DNA of 52,592 nt from Myxococcota bacterium (GTDB lineage: Bacteria > Myxococcota_A > Polyangia > Polyangiales > Polyangiaceae), in NCBI GenBank assembly GCA_963169915.1, contig CAUJEM010000078.1:1-52592 (forward strand), in the 5' to 3' direction. The stretch's first letter is position 1. Each line of letters begins with the position of its first letter. Of the stretch, positions 25,024 through 34,299 are shown in pieces. A program made the position numbers and the translations under genes. A model generated the notes under the pieces. The model saw nothing but the letters and a program-made list of their open reading frames with translations, had not been told where the DNA came from and made no database searches.

Positions 25024-26889
25024 CTAGCGGAGCGCCGGGCGTACCTTCACGGTGACGGAGTCCGTGCCGATCATGAAATCTGGGATGGGGATGAACTCCC
25101 GCGGCACGCTCGCCACGCGCTCCGGGATGATGGAGCCAGAGGTGGGCCGCAGGGCGTCGAAGGCGCCTGGCGGGAGCTGGCGCGCCAGCCGTCCCTGGTA
25201 CGCCACGCCCAGGGAGAGATCCGTGTAGGTGACGCAGATGGACTTGGGAGGGTACGACGCCACGCCGAGGTTGGCGATGAGGTCACCCAGGGTCTCGGGG
25301 TCCGCCAGCTCCGGCGACTGGGTGTAGCCCGGCTGGATGAACAAGGTGACCGACTGGCCTGCCAGGCGCTTGGGGATGGGGACGGAGATGACGCGGGTCT
25401 GCGGCTTGCCCGCCCAGGGGATCAGCGTCAGCCGGATGCGCGCGGGCTGCCCCGGATCCACCTCCCGGTCGAGCAGCTCCATCCCGCGCAGGCGCTGGAT
25501 CTCCCGGCCATAGCGCAGCTCGAACTCCATCTCCGCGCTCTCGATCTGCACCGGCCCCCAGGGGTTGTTCAGGAGCATGGCGGCGTTGCGCACCATCGCC
25601 GTCCGGAAGAAATCTCCGGGCTCGGGCGTGCCGCCCACGGCGACCCCGAAGTCCTCCGCCTGGATGGCGGGGTAGCCCTTGAGCTTGAGCTTACTCTTGG
25701 CCGTCCAGCTCACGTCCATGCGCTCGGAGGCGGTGGTCTGCATGACCGTGCCGAGCGCGATGGCCATGAAGGTGGGCGCCATGAATTTCTCGTGAGCCAC
25801 CTCGAACTTCCACTCGGTGTACGGAGCCCCGGTGGCACCCTTGATCTTGAGCGTGACGGGGATGACCGGCGCCTTCGCGGAGTGGCTGACCACGACGGAG
25901 GCTTGGCGGTCGCCGATGAGCGCGCCGACGGGGCGCACCGGGTAGCCCATCTTGAACGAGCGCTGCGCCGTGGACATGAACCACAGCACCTTGCCGATGG
26001 CCGTGGGCAGGGCGGTGTAGCCCGCCTGCATCATGGGGTGACCGAAGCCAATCAGCTTGTCTCCCTCCACGCGGGTGACGGTGCCGAGGCCCATCGCTCC
26101 CATGTCACCCCTCACGAGCTGCACGCCGATGGCGCCGCCGTCCACGAAGCGCGTGGGGGCGTCCGCCTCCACCTCTCCGCCGGCTCCGCCCGCCTGCATG
26201 GGCTCGAAGCCCAGCGGCGACAGCAGCTCCCGCGCCACCTCCATGGCCCCCGTGGTGACCCCGCCCATCAGCAGCGGCGTCACCGCCGCGGCCACCTGCG
26301 CGCTCGGGCCCGCCTGCTGCTTGGCCCTGGCGAGCTGCTCGGCGTGCTTGCCGAGATCATAGTCAGCGAGCTTGCCGCGCCACCGGGAGCCGCCCAGCGC
26401 CGCGAGCCGCTGGCGCTGAGCCCCGCGCGGTTGGATCCCGAGCTGGATCCCGTCGAGGGCCTTCGGGAAGGGGCGGTCCAGATCGTCCAGCATGTTGCGG
26501 ATGGGCGTGACGCCCGCCACCGGCTCGACGCCGAAGCCCCAGCCGTAAGAGTAGGCGCCGATCATCTTGCCGTCGATGTAGATGGGGCTGCCGCTCATCC
26601 CCGCCACGACCTTGGCGACCTCCAGGCGCGGGTGCTTGGTCTTGATGAGGATGAGCTCCTGCTTGGGCTGGAAGTCCTTCAGGACCCCGATGATCTCGAC
26701 GTCGAACTTGTCGGGCTTGGTGCCCTCGAACACCGTCAGGCCATAGCCCTTCATCCCGGGCTTGAGATCTTTGACCGAGAGGATGCCGGGGCGGCTGGCG
26801 ACGCCGTCCGCGCGCGCCTTGCCGAGCGTGAAGGGGAGCGGAGCCAACAAGCCCAGGACGGCCGCGGCCGTGATCAGATAGGAGCGCAC
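25024..26889 (-). CDS. Exported SpoIVB-type (family S55) serine protease, 621 aa
   Basis: After a signal peptide (about residues 1-28), KPGMKGYGLTVFEGTKPDKF and VEIIGVLKDFQP mark an S55 domain. The probable nucleophile is Ser99 in GMSGSPIYIDGK, and the probable partner His284 lies in IGFGHPMM. In SpoIVB of Bacillus the GH motif precedes the SGS motif, so the order is reversed here. The remaining 330 residues include beta-rich domains of unknown type. The substrate is unknown; SpoIVB itself cleaves a membrane-associated regulator. It starts with GTG; a TAAGCT hexamer ends 12 nt upstream. It is the first gene of an operon with the beta-propeller protein. Confidence 0.85.
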   Translation of the reverse strand: MRSYLITAAAVLGLLAPLPFTLGKARADGVASRPGILSVKDLKPGMKGYGLTVFEGTKPDKFDVEIIGVLKDFQPKQELILIKTKHPRLEVAKVVAGMSGSPIYIDGKMIGAYSYGWGFGVEPVAGVTPIRNMLDDLDRPFPKALDGIQLGIQPRGAQRQRLAALGGSRWRGKLADYDLGKHAEQLARAKQQAGPSAQVAAAVTPLLMGGVTTGAMEVARELLSPLGFEPMQAGGAGGEVEADAPTRFVDGGAIGVQLVRGDMGAMGLGTVTRVEGDKLIGFGHPMMQAGYTALPTAIGKVLWFMSTAQRSFKMGYPVRPVGALIGDRQASVVVSHSAKAPVIPVTLKIKGATGAPYTEWKFEVAHEKFMAPTFMAIALGTVMQTTASERMDVSWTAKSKLKLKGYPAIQAEDFGVAVGGTPEPGDFFRTAMVRNAAMLLNNPWGPVQIESAEMEFELRYGREIQRLRGMELLDREVDPGQPARIRLTLIPWAGKPQTRVISVPIPKRLAGQSVTLFIQPGYTQSPELADPETLGDLIANLGVASYPPKSICVTYTDLSLGVAYQGRLARQLPPGAFDALRPTSGSIIPERVASVPREFIPIPDFMIGTDSVTVKVRPALR

Positions 26890-26901
26890 GTGGGGACTTT
26901 C

Positions 26902-26907
26902 AGCTTA
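26902..26907 (-). promoter_or_regulatory. -10-like hexamer TAAGCT for the S55 protease operon
   Basis: Minus-strand TAAGCT ends 12 nt before the GTG at 26889, which implies a leader of about 6 nt. A large hairpin sequence (26915-26950) covers the -35 side. Confidence 0.4.
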
Positions 26908-26914
26908 GCAGGGT

Positions 26915-27057
26915 GGCGGCCGGCCCCAGCGACTTTCTTGGGGCGCCGCCGGGATGTAGCACTCCCGTCGCGGCGCTGGGAGCGCCACGAGGTGAGCGAG
27001 GCGCTGAGACGCCCGGGAGAGGCCGAAAGTTCCCGCCCCGAGCGGGCGAGGGCGGGA
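26915..27057. repeat. Cluster of three inverted repeats in a divergent promoter region
   Basis: Three hairpin-forming repeats lie in the 224 bp between the S55 protease and the 78-residue gene: GGCGGC-CG-GCCCCA with TGGGGCGCCGCC (26915-26950), GGCGCT-ggg-AGCGCC (26972-26986) and TCCCGCCC with GGGCGGGA (27031-27057). No transcription unit ends here, so they are not ordinary terminators. They could be operators, a small RNA, or chance in GC-rich DNA. Confidence 0.5.
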
Positions 27058-27096
27058 GCGCCCCGACCGGACAGGTGACGCTGGCGACCCACCGGC

Positions 27097-27102
27097 TAAG
27101 CT
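27097..27102 (+). promoter_or_regulatory. -10-like hexamer TAAGCT for the 78-residue membrane protein gene
   Basis: TAAGCT ends 11 nt before the GTG at 27114. It lies downstream of the alternative GTG at 27075, and so favours 27114 as the start. Confidence 0.4.
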
Positions 27103-27113
27103 CCGGGCCCCAG

Positions 27114-27350
27114 GTGGACCTCCTCACCTATCTCTCCCTCACGGCCTCCTTCGCGTTCCTGGTCACCAGCCACGTCGCGCTGTGCTTCGGCTTGCTCCGG
27201 CGCCGTCCGCGCTGGCGCGCGCCGCTGGCGCTGGTGGTCCCCCCCCTGGCGCCCTTCTGGGGGCTCGAGCAAGGGCTGCGCTGGCGCGCCGGGCTCTGGC
27301 TCCTGGCGCTCACCGGCTACATCGTCAGCTTCCTGCTGGCGCAGCGCTGA
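27114..27350 (+). CDS. Small membrane protein, 78 aa
   Basis: It has about three hydrophobic segments (YLSLTASFAFLVTSHVAL, LALVVPPLAPFWGL and WLLALTGYIVSFLLA) separated by short Arg-rich loops (RRRPRWRA), as in a small integral membrane protein with the positive-inside pattern. No family is recognised. The start is uncertain: GTG at 27114 agrees with the first helix and the -10-like element, while GTG at 27075 would add 13 polar residues. Its stop lies 5 nt before the stop of the convergent lipoprotein gene. Confidence 0.6.
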   Translation: MDLLTYLSLTASFAFLVTSHVALCFGLLRRRPRWRAPLALVVPPLAPFWGLEQGLRWRAGLWLLALTGYIVSFLLAQR

Positions 27351-27355
27351 ACGCC

Positions 27356-28108
27356 CTACTTGCGGTAGGGGCGGCGCTCGGTGAGCGGGCGGACGCGCGA
27401 GAAGCCCTCGTCCACCCAGCGGTCTCGCGCGCGCCGAGCGAGCGCCTCGTCGTCACGCCACTGGAACGCCGCGAAATAGACCAGGCAGGCGTCCGGGTAC
27501 GCTGCGTAAGCGGCCCACGCCGCCGAGTAGTGCTGGCGCGTGAACGCGCTGTCCGCCCAACCGTCCGCCACCTCCACGTAGAGCGGCTTGTCGCGCCAGC
27601 GCCGGGTCACGACGTGGCGAGACGTCACGCCCACCCCCAGCCGCTTGGCCTTCGGGATGGCCTCGGCGTCGAAGCGCTGCAGACACCGCTCGCTGTCGTG
27701 GCGCTCCCCGGGCTTCACGTCCAGCAGCGCCGCGGCGGCGGCGACGTGGTGCTGGTCCCCATAGCGCCAGCCCGAGAAGTGCTCGATGCCCCAGTAGCGG
27801 ACGCGCTTCCAGTGCTCCCAGTCCGGCAGCGGCACCCAGAGCTGATCGTCCTTGTCGTTGCGCTCCCCCCAGGGCTCGGTGAGCTGGCGCCACAGCGCGG
27901 CGGCGTGCGCGTTCGGGGCGTCACCGCCCGGCTCCTGGACGCTGACGCTGTCAGGGCTGGGGAGCGCCACCTCCGGCGCCTCCCCCGGCGGCCCCGCGAT
28001 GGACACCACCGGGACGCTGGCGGCGGCGCCGCTGCACCCGCCGAGCAGCAGCGAGAGCGCGAGCGCGCCCGGCCCGAGCTTGGTCCTGGTTCGCCTGCGC
28101 ACCATCAT
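27356..28108 (-). CDS. Lipoprotein of unknown function, 250 aa
   Basis: A clear lipoprotein signal is present: basic MMVRRRTRTK, a hydrophobic core and the lipobox LLGGC (Cys25). The mature domain after a Pro/Ala linker is rich in Trp, Tyr, His and Arg (WEHWKRVRYWGIEHFSGWRY and RHYSAAWAAYAAYP-like stretches). I do not recognise the fold or any catalytic motif. It starts 16 nt downstream of the DUF362 gene stop on the same strand, so the two are probably co-transcribed and act at the same side of the envelope. Two ATG codons in tandem make the exact start ambiguous by one residue. Confidence 0.72.
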   Translation of the reverse strand: MMVRRRTRTKLGPGALALSLLLGGCSGAAASVPVVSIAGPPGEAPEVALPSPDSVSVQEPGGDAPNAHAAALWRQLTEPWGERNDKDDQLWVPLPDWEHWKRVRYWGIEHFSGWRYGDQHHVAAAAALLDVKPGERHDSERCLQRFDAEAIPKAKRLGVGVTSRHVVTRRWRDKPLYVEVADGWADSAFTRQHYSAAWAAYAAYPDACLVYFAAFQWRDDEALARRARDRWVDEGFSRVRPLTERRPYRK

Positions 28109-28124
28109 CCGACACGACCTTGGG

Positions 28125-29198
28125 TCACACTGTGTAGCTACGCAGCTTCACCTCGGACAATTCCCTGACCCCGAGGCCCAGCTCCCCGGCGACGTGGATG
28201 TAGCGGGGCTCACGCCTCGACTCCGCCAGGGTCTTGAGCCCGCGCGCTCGACGCTCCTTGTCGATGAGGTTCCAGCCGTAGAGGTCCATCGCGACGGGAT
28301 CCGTGGCGACATAGACGGCGCCGTGGGGGATGCGCGTCTTCGGGTCCCGATCGAGCGGCCCCTTGTCGTAGGTGATCTTGAAGGCGTCCGTGATGTGCAG
28401 GCGCACGCGGCTGCGCACGATGGGGTGATTGTAGAGCATCGCGATCTGCGGGTTGCAGCCGGTGCCGTGGTGATCTTGCGGGTTGTTGATGGTGCCGTGG
28501 GTGATGTTCTTCAGCGTCCCCGTGTAGCCGCAGATGCTGTGGTCCTTGATCATGGTCATGTCGATGACGGCCGACGCGTCCATGAACTGCTTACAGTACC
28601 GAGTCTTGAGCCCGTTATAGACCATCACGTCCGGCATGGGGTGCGTGGCGTTCATGTGATTTTGCGCCTTCACCCCGTCTGGCAGCTTGTACCCCTTCAC
28701 GGTGACGCGGCACCCCGTGAGATAGTACTGCTCGTACAGCATGATGTTCTCCGGCTTGACGCCGGCCTCGATGAGCCCCTCCACCACCGGCAAGATGAGC
28801 TCGAAGTTGACCGCCATGGTGTAACCCGTCTGCCCCGCGATGCCGTTGATCTTGATGGCGACGGACTCCTGCGGAGCGATGAACTTCTTGAGCGACTCGG
28901 CGAGGTTCGGCGCGCCGGTGAACGCCGTCATCGCCTTCTCCAGCAGCGCCTTGGCCACCTCCGGCTTGGGCCAGAGCTGGTTCGGCTGCATCATGCTCGC
29001 GAAGTCCCCTCCCTTCTCTACCTTGACGATCCGCCCGGGGAGGCTCAGCGGCGTGAAGCCCTGCGGCGGGCGCGCTACGAGGGGGTCGAGCGCCGCCTGC
29101 GCCTCGGCGCCGTGCAGCAGCACCCCGGTGCCCATCCCAAGGCCGGCCGCCGCGCTGCCAGCGGCCTGGAGGAAGTGACGACGAGAGAACGAAGCCAT
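28125..29198 (-). CDS. Tat-exported DUF362 domain protein, 357 aa
   Basis: The N terminus has a twin-arginine signal (SRRHFLQ followed by AAGSAAAGLGMGTG), so it is exported folded, usually with a cofactor. The body matches DUF362: ESVAIKINGIAG, VIDMTMIKDHSICGYTGTLKN and ATDPVAMDLYGWNLI. Four Cys are visible (in TGCRV, RYCKQ, SICGY and TGCNP), so an iron-sulfur cluster is possible but not shown. DUF362 has no agreed reaction. It starts with the ATG at 29198, 7 nt after TAGAGT, and is probably leaderless. The lipoprotein gene follows 16 nt downstream. Confidence 0.85.
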   Translation of the reverse strand: MASFSRRHFLQAAGSAAAGLGMGTGVLLHGAEAQAALDPLVARPPQGFTPLSLPGRIVKVEKGGDFASMMQPNQLWPKPEVAKALLEKAMTAFTGAPNLAESLKKFIAPQESVAIKINGIAGQTGYTMAVNFELILPVVEGLIEAGVKPENIMLYEQYYLTGCRVTVKGYKLPDGVKAQNHMNATHPMPDVMVYNGLKTRYCKQFMDASAVIDMTMIKDHSICGYTGTLKNITHGTINNPQDHHGTGCNPQIAMLYNHPIVRSRVRLHITDAFKITYDKGPLDRDPKTRIPHGAVYVATDPVAMDLYGWNLIDKERRARGLKTLAESRREPRYIHVAGELGLGVRELSEVKLRSYTV

Positions 29199-29205
29199 GG
29201 GCGCG

Positions 29206-29211
29206 ACTCTA
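29206..29211 (-). promoter_or_regulatory. -10-like hexamer TAGAGT for the DUF362 operon
   Basis: Minus-strand TAGAGT ends 7 nt before the ATG at 29198. This is the same hexamer and nearly the same spacing as at ruvB and the flavoprotein gene at 49649. Confidence 0.5.
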
Positions 29212-29388
29212 ATCCGGCGCGCGCGTTTCGGCACCTCACCTGGCGGAGCGCCACCGCCCCGGCGCCCGATCGCCAGCCCCCTCAGGGCGCATTTCCACGA
29301 CATTTCCTGCGCAATTCAGCCTGGCACGGCCCGCGCAAAGGCTCCCCTGACGCGGCGAAACCCCGCCGCGCAGCAACGGAGAGACCCC

Positions 29389-29628
29389 ATGGACCAAGCC
29401 AAGATGAAGATCGTTTACCAAATTTCCGAGCGTGGTGGCAGCAAGTACTGGAACCGCGTCGGCGTCGCCTTCGTCAACGCCGACGGCTCGCTCAACGTGA
29501 AGCTGGAGTCGGTGCCGGTGTCGGGCGAGATGCAGATCCGCGACTACGTGCCGCGTGAGGAGGGCGCCTCGGCGACGCCGCGGCGCGCGGAGAGCAACGG
29601 CCGCAGCGCCTTCGCCAAGAGCGCATGA
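29389..29628 (+). CDS. Small conserved protein, 79 aa
   Basis: The core MKIVYQISERGGSKYWNRVG plus VAFVNADGSLNVKLESVP and MQIRDYVP looks like a small beta-rich domain. Its pattern (VGxAFxNxDGSxxVxL) occurs in short proteins of many Proteobacteria and Myxococcota, none of known function that I recall. The C-terminal 25 residues are polar and probably disordered. GGAGAG lies 5 nt upstream of the ATG at 29389. An internal ATG at 29404 is possible but has no ribosome site. Its stop overlaps the start of the ComEA-like gene (ATGA at 29625-29628), so the two are translationally coupled. Confidence 0.75.
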   Translation: MDQAKMKIVYQISERGGSKYWNRVGVAFVNADGSLNVKLESVPVSGEMQIRDYVPREEGASATPRRAESNGRSAFAKSA

Positions 29629-30344
29629 CGATGCCCTTGGACGAGCTGCCGTCGTCCTCGGGAGTGGGGGTGGGCGCCGGGTGGCCGGCGCTCACCCACG
29701 CGCCTCGAGTGGACCCCCACGAGACCCCTGAGCGCACCGCGCCGCCGCGGCTCGCGCGCTGGTACGCGCAGAGCCCCTGGGCCCCGGCGCTGCTGCGCGC
29801 GGCCGCGGCCGCTGGCGTCCTGCTGGTGCTCGCGGCCGTCGGCGCCGCCACGCTCCAAGGGAGCGCCGCTCACGCCGCCCCGGCCGCCGCGCCGCCCGCT
29901 TCCGAGGACGGCGCCTGGCTCGCCCCCCCGAGCCCCGCGTCCGCCACGCCGCTCACGTCGAGCGCAGCGCCACCGCCGCCCGCGAGCGCCGCTCCGCCCG
30001 CCCCCGCCTCGGCGCGAGCGCCCTCGCGGCGCTGTGGCCGCGACGCGGAGGGCGTCCGCAGCCCCGCGGTCCTGCCCGACGGCCGGCTCGTCCTCAACCT
30101 CGCCACGGAGGACGACCTCCGGCGGCTGCCCGGGGTCGGCAAGCGCCGAGCGGAGCAGATCCTCGCGCTGCGCGGGCGCCTCGGGCGCTTTCGTCGTGTC
30201 TCGGAGCTGCTGCGCGTGCGGGGGATCGGCGCGCGCGCCCTCCAGCGCCTCAAGCCGCTGGTCACCCTGGACGCGCCGCCCGAGCCCACGGGGAGCGCAG
30301 CGGCGGCATCGATCGCGCCCCCCGCGCGCGCCGCGCCCCCCTGA
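29625..30344 (+). CDS. ComEA-like helix-hairpin-helix protein, 239 aa
   Basis: The layout is a cytoplasmic N terminus, one membrane helix (about residues 57-78), an Ala/Pro-rich linker (80-135), then two helix-hairpin-helix motifs: RLPGVGKRRAEQIL (167-180) and LLRVRGIGARALQRLK (195-210). Before them LNLATEDDL replaces the usual LNxAs..EL. ComEA proteins bind incoming DNA in the periplasm during natural transformation, and this topology fits that role, but other competence genes are absent from the window. It is coupled to the small gene upstream (ATGA overlap). An ATG six nt further in is an alternative start. Confidence 0.85.
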   Translation: MTMPLDELPSSSGVGVGAGWPALTHAPRVDPHETPERTAPPRLARWYAQSPWAPALLRAAAAAGVLLVLAAVGAATLQGSAAHAAPAAAPPASEDGAWLAPPSPASATPLTSSAAPPPPASAAPPAPASARAPSRRCGRDAEGVRSPAVLPDGRLVLNLATEDDLRRLPGVGKRRAEQILALRGRLGRFRRVSELLRVRGIGARALQRLKPLVTLDAPPEPTGSAAAASIAPPARAAPP

Positions 30345-30368
30345 GCCACGCGCGCTCGTCCCCACCGC

Positions 30369-30997
30369 TCAGCGCGCCGCCGCCGCGACCGCGCGCAGGC
30401 GCTCGATCAAGGGCTCCACCTCGGCGCGCCGCAGCTTGAACTGGCTACGGTTGGCCACCACCACGGAGCTGACCTCGCAGATGGTCTCACGCTCCTCGAG
30501 GTCGTTCTCCGCCAGCGTGGCGCCCGTCTCGACCAAGTCCACGATGAGGTGGCTCAGGCCGACGAGCGGCGCCAGCTCCACCGAGCCCTGCACGATGATG
30601 AGCTCCGCCTGCGTCCCGCGCCGCGCGAAGTGGCTCCGCGCGATGCCAGGGTACTTCGTGGCGACGCGCGGCACGTCCGGCGGTACGCTGCCGCGCCGGG
30701 CGGCCACCACCAAGCGGCAGCGCCCGATCCCCAGATCCAGCGGCTGATAGAGGTCATAGCGGCGCTCGAGCAGCATGTCCTTGCCGCTCACGCCCACGTC
30801 CGCGGCGCCGTACTCCACGTAGGTCGGGACGTCGTCGGGCTTGAGCAACAGGAAACGGAAGCGGCCGTCGTCGCTCTCACGCACCAGGCGTCGGTCGTCC
30901 AGCTTCAGGCACCGGGCGTCCACCCCTGCCCGCTCGAGCAAGGGGATGAGCACCTTGAGCACGCGCCCCTTCGGGACGGCCAAGGTGAGCGGCTCGG

Positions 30998-31001
<4 letters not shown>
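30369..31001 (-). CDS. hisG: ATP phosphoribosyltransferase, short form (HisG)
   Basis: HisG joins ATP and PRPP in the first step of histidine biosynthesis. At 210 aa it is the short form, which in known cases needs the regulatory subunit HisZ; no hisZ is in the window. Landmarks are [16 protein letters not shown] at the N terminus, [35 protein letters not shown], and the PRPP-binding block with [16 protein letters not shown]. It starts with GTG, overlapping the murA stop by GTGA (30998-31001), so its translation probably depends on murA. The gene converges on the ComEA-like gene with 24 nt between stops. Confidence 0.95.
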
Positions 31002-32266
<1,265 letters not shown>

Positions 32267-32380
32267 GGAGGTGGGAAGGCGGGTAGGCTTGAGCGCTGGC
32301 CGTCGCAAGCAAGAACTGCGTGGCCGAGCGCGAGCTTCGCCGCAACGTCGCTTTTTCCGCCACGTCGCGGCCTTCGTCGG

Positions 32381-32386
32381 TAGGCT
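32381..32386 (+). promoter_or_regulatory. -10-like hexamer TAGGCT for the TSP3-repeat gene
   Basis: TAGGCT ends 8 nt before the ATG at 32395. GGGGGG lies between and could serve as a minimal ribosome site, but the spacing suits a nearly leaderless transcript. Confidence 0.45.
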
Positions 32387-32394
32387 GGGGGGCC

Positions 32395-34299
32395 ATGGTG
32401 GCTCGCCTCGGCCTCGGCCTCTCACTCGCTGGCCTCTGCCTGACGGCGCCTGCCCTGGCGACCGCCCCGCCCAACCTGCGCCGGTTCGAGCCGCCCGCGG
32501 ACGCGCAGGGCGCCCTGGTGCTCGAGCCCACCTCCGCGCCCGGGCCGTGGGCCTGGGATCTGGGCGCCTGGCTGAGCTACGCGCACCGCTCCATCGAGCT
32601 GACCACGCCGAGCGGCGCCACGTCCTCGCCCCTGCTCCATCAAGCGGCCGTCGATCTGACCGCGAGCCTCGGGCTGGGTGAGCGGCTGGCGCTCTCGCTC
32701 CAGGTGCCTGGGGTCCTCTACCAAGCCGGCGACGCGAGCGCCGCGCAGCGCAGAGCGCTCGGGGTGGGCGCGCTGAGCCCTTGGGCGCTCGGAGACGTCG
32801 CGCTGGGGGGGAAGTACAGCCTGGTGCCTCCGGGAGCGCTCGGGGGCTTCGGGCTCGCCGCCCTGGCTCGGCTGGAGCTCCCGACCGCGACGCGCGACGC
32901 TTACCTCGGTGAGCCCTCCGTCGCGGGGCAGCTCCGGCTGCTCGGAGAGCTCAAGCTCGTGGCGATCGATCTGCGCGCGAGCGCGGGCGCACGGCTGCGC
33001 GCCGAGCCCGGCGTCTACGGCGGCGAGGACTACGGGCACGAGCTGCCTTGGGCCGCCGGCGTCACCCTGCGCCCCCAAGCCTTCGGCTGGGATGCCGAGG
33101 GCAAGTGGCAGTGGAACGTCGAGGCCGCGGGAGGCCTCGGCCTCAGCCCTCGCTTCGCCGCCGCGCGCCAGTCAGCGGCGCGGCTCGCGCTGTCGGCGCG
33201 CTACGCGCTCGGCCCCGACGGCTCCCTCATCGCCGGCGCGGAGCTGCCGCTCTCCGACGCCGTCGGGGTCCCCCTCGTCCGCGGGGTGGTCGGCGTCGCC
33301 TGGGCCCCACGCGTCCGAGACGCGGATGCGGACGGCATCCCGGATGAGCGCGACGAGTGCCCGGAGCTCGCGGAAGATCTCGACGGCTTCGAGGACCACG
33401 ACGGCTGCCCCGAGTTCGACGACGACGACGACGGCGTCCCTGATGACGTCGACCAGTGCCCGCGCGAGGCCGAAGACGAGGACGGCTTCCAAGACGACGA
33501 CGGCTGCCCGGACCCAGACAACGACGGCGACGGGATCCTCGACGCCGTCGACGCCTGCCCGAACGAGCCCGGGCCGGACGCTCCGGGCGCGAGGCGCGGC
33601 TGCCCCGTGCGCGACAGCGACGGGGACGGCCTCGCCGATCCGCTCGATCGCTGCCCGAGCGAGCCGGAGGATCAGGACGGCGTCCAGGACGACGACGGCT
33701 GCCCGGACCCGGACAATGACGGCGACGGGATCCTCGACGCCGATGACGCCTGCCCGAACGAGCCCGGGCTCCCCCGGGAAGATCCCAAGCTGAACGGCTG
33801 CCCCAGCCCGGACCGCGACGGGGACACCATCGTGGACGCCGCGGACCGCTGCCCGGAGGCTCCGGAGACCTTCAACGGCTTCGAGGACGACGACGGCTGC
33901 CCCGAGCCCTCACCCCCTCCGCGGGCGCGGCCCTTGGTCCGCTTGGAGGAGCGTGCGGGCCGGCGCTGGGCCATCCTCAGCGCGCCTCCGCGGTTCGAGC
34001 TCCAGGACGGCGCGGCGCAGCTCACGGCCGGCAGCGAGGTGTGGCTGCGCGCCCTCGCCACGGAGCTCGCCGCGCACCCGGGCTCCGTCGCGCTCGTCGG
34101 GGTCCGGCCGACGTCCGCGGCCCCGGAGGCCGAGCAGCTCGCCCTCAACCAGGCCTTCGCCCTCGTCCAGGCGCTGCGCGGCTTGGCCCATCGTGATGAC
34201 GTGGCCGAGACCGTGAGCTGGCAAGCGGTGAGTCAAGCCCCGAGCCCCAAGACGGGGCTCGGGGTCCTCGTCCTCGGGGGGGCCGCGCCGCGACCGTGA
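32395..34299 (+). CDS. Outer-membrane protein with thrombospondin type 3 repeats and OmpA-like tail, 634 aa
   Basis: After a signal peptide (to about residue 23), residues about 60-300 alternate like a beta-barrel and include YGLP-type strands ([28 protein letters not shown]). Residues about 308-505 are thrombospondin type 3 calcium-binding repeats ([30 protein letters not shown] and similar), each with paired Cys. The last 110 residues resemble a degenerate OmpA C-terminal domain ([15 protein letters not shown]), with weak peptidoglycan-binding motifs. It likely links outer membrane, calcium and cell wall. Start at ATG 32395 is supported by signal peptide and TAGGCT. The stop overlaps the HEAT-repeat gene by GTGA. 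Confidence 0.85.
   Translation: MVARLGLGLSLAGLCLTAPALATAPPNLRRFEPPADAQGALVLEPTSAPGPWAWDLGAWLSYAHRSIELTTPSGATSSPLLHQAAVDLTASLGLGERLALSLQVPGVLYQAGDASAAQRRALGVGALSPWALGDVALGGKYSLVPPGALGGFGLAALARLELPTATRDAYLGEPSVAGQLRLLGELKLVAIDLRASAGARLRAEPGVYGGEDYGHELPWAAGVTLRPQAFGWDAEGKWQWNVEAAGGLGLSPRFAAARQSAARLALSARYALGPDGSLIAGAELPLSDAVGVPLVRGVVGVAWAPRVRDADADGIPDERDECPELAEDLDGFEDHDGCPEFDDDDDGVPDDVDQCPREAEDEDGFQDDDGCPDPDNDGDGILDAVDACPNEPGPDAPGARRGCPVRDSDGDGLADPLDRCPSEPEDQDGVQDDDGCPDPDNDGDGILDADDACPNEPGLPREDPKLNGCPSPDRDGDTIVDAADRCPEAPETFNGFEDDDGCPEPSPPPRARPLVRLEERAGRRWAILSAPPRFELQDGAAQLTAGSEVWLRALATELAAHPGSVALVGVRPTSAAPEAEQLALNQAFALVQALRGLAHRDDVAETVSWQAVSQAPSPKTGLGVLVLGGAAPRP
33481..33768 (+). repeat. 93-bp duplicated segment within the TSP3 repeats
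   Basis: Two 93-bp stretches, 33481-33573 and 33676-33768, are identical at 87 positions. Both encode [26 protein letters not shown] followed by DACPNEPG. This is a recent internal duplication of a repeat pair and a likely site of slippage or recombination. Confidence 0.85.
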
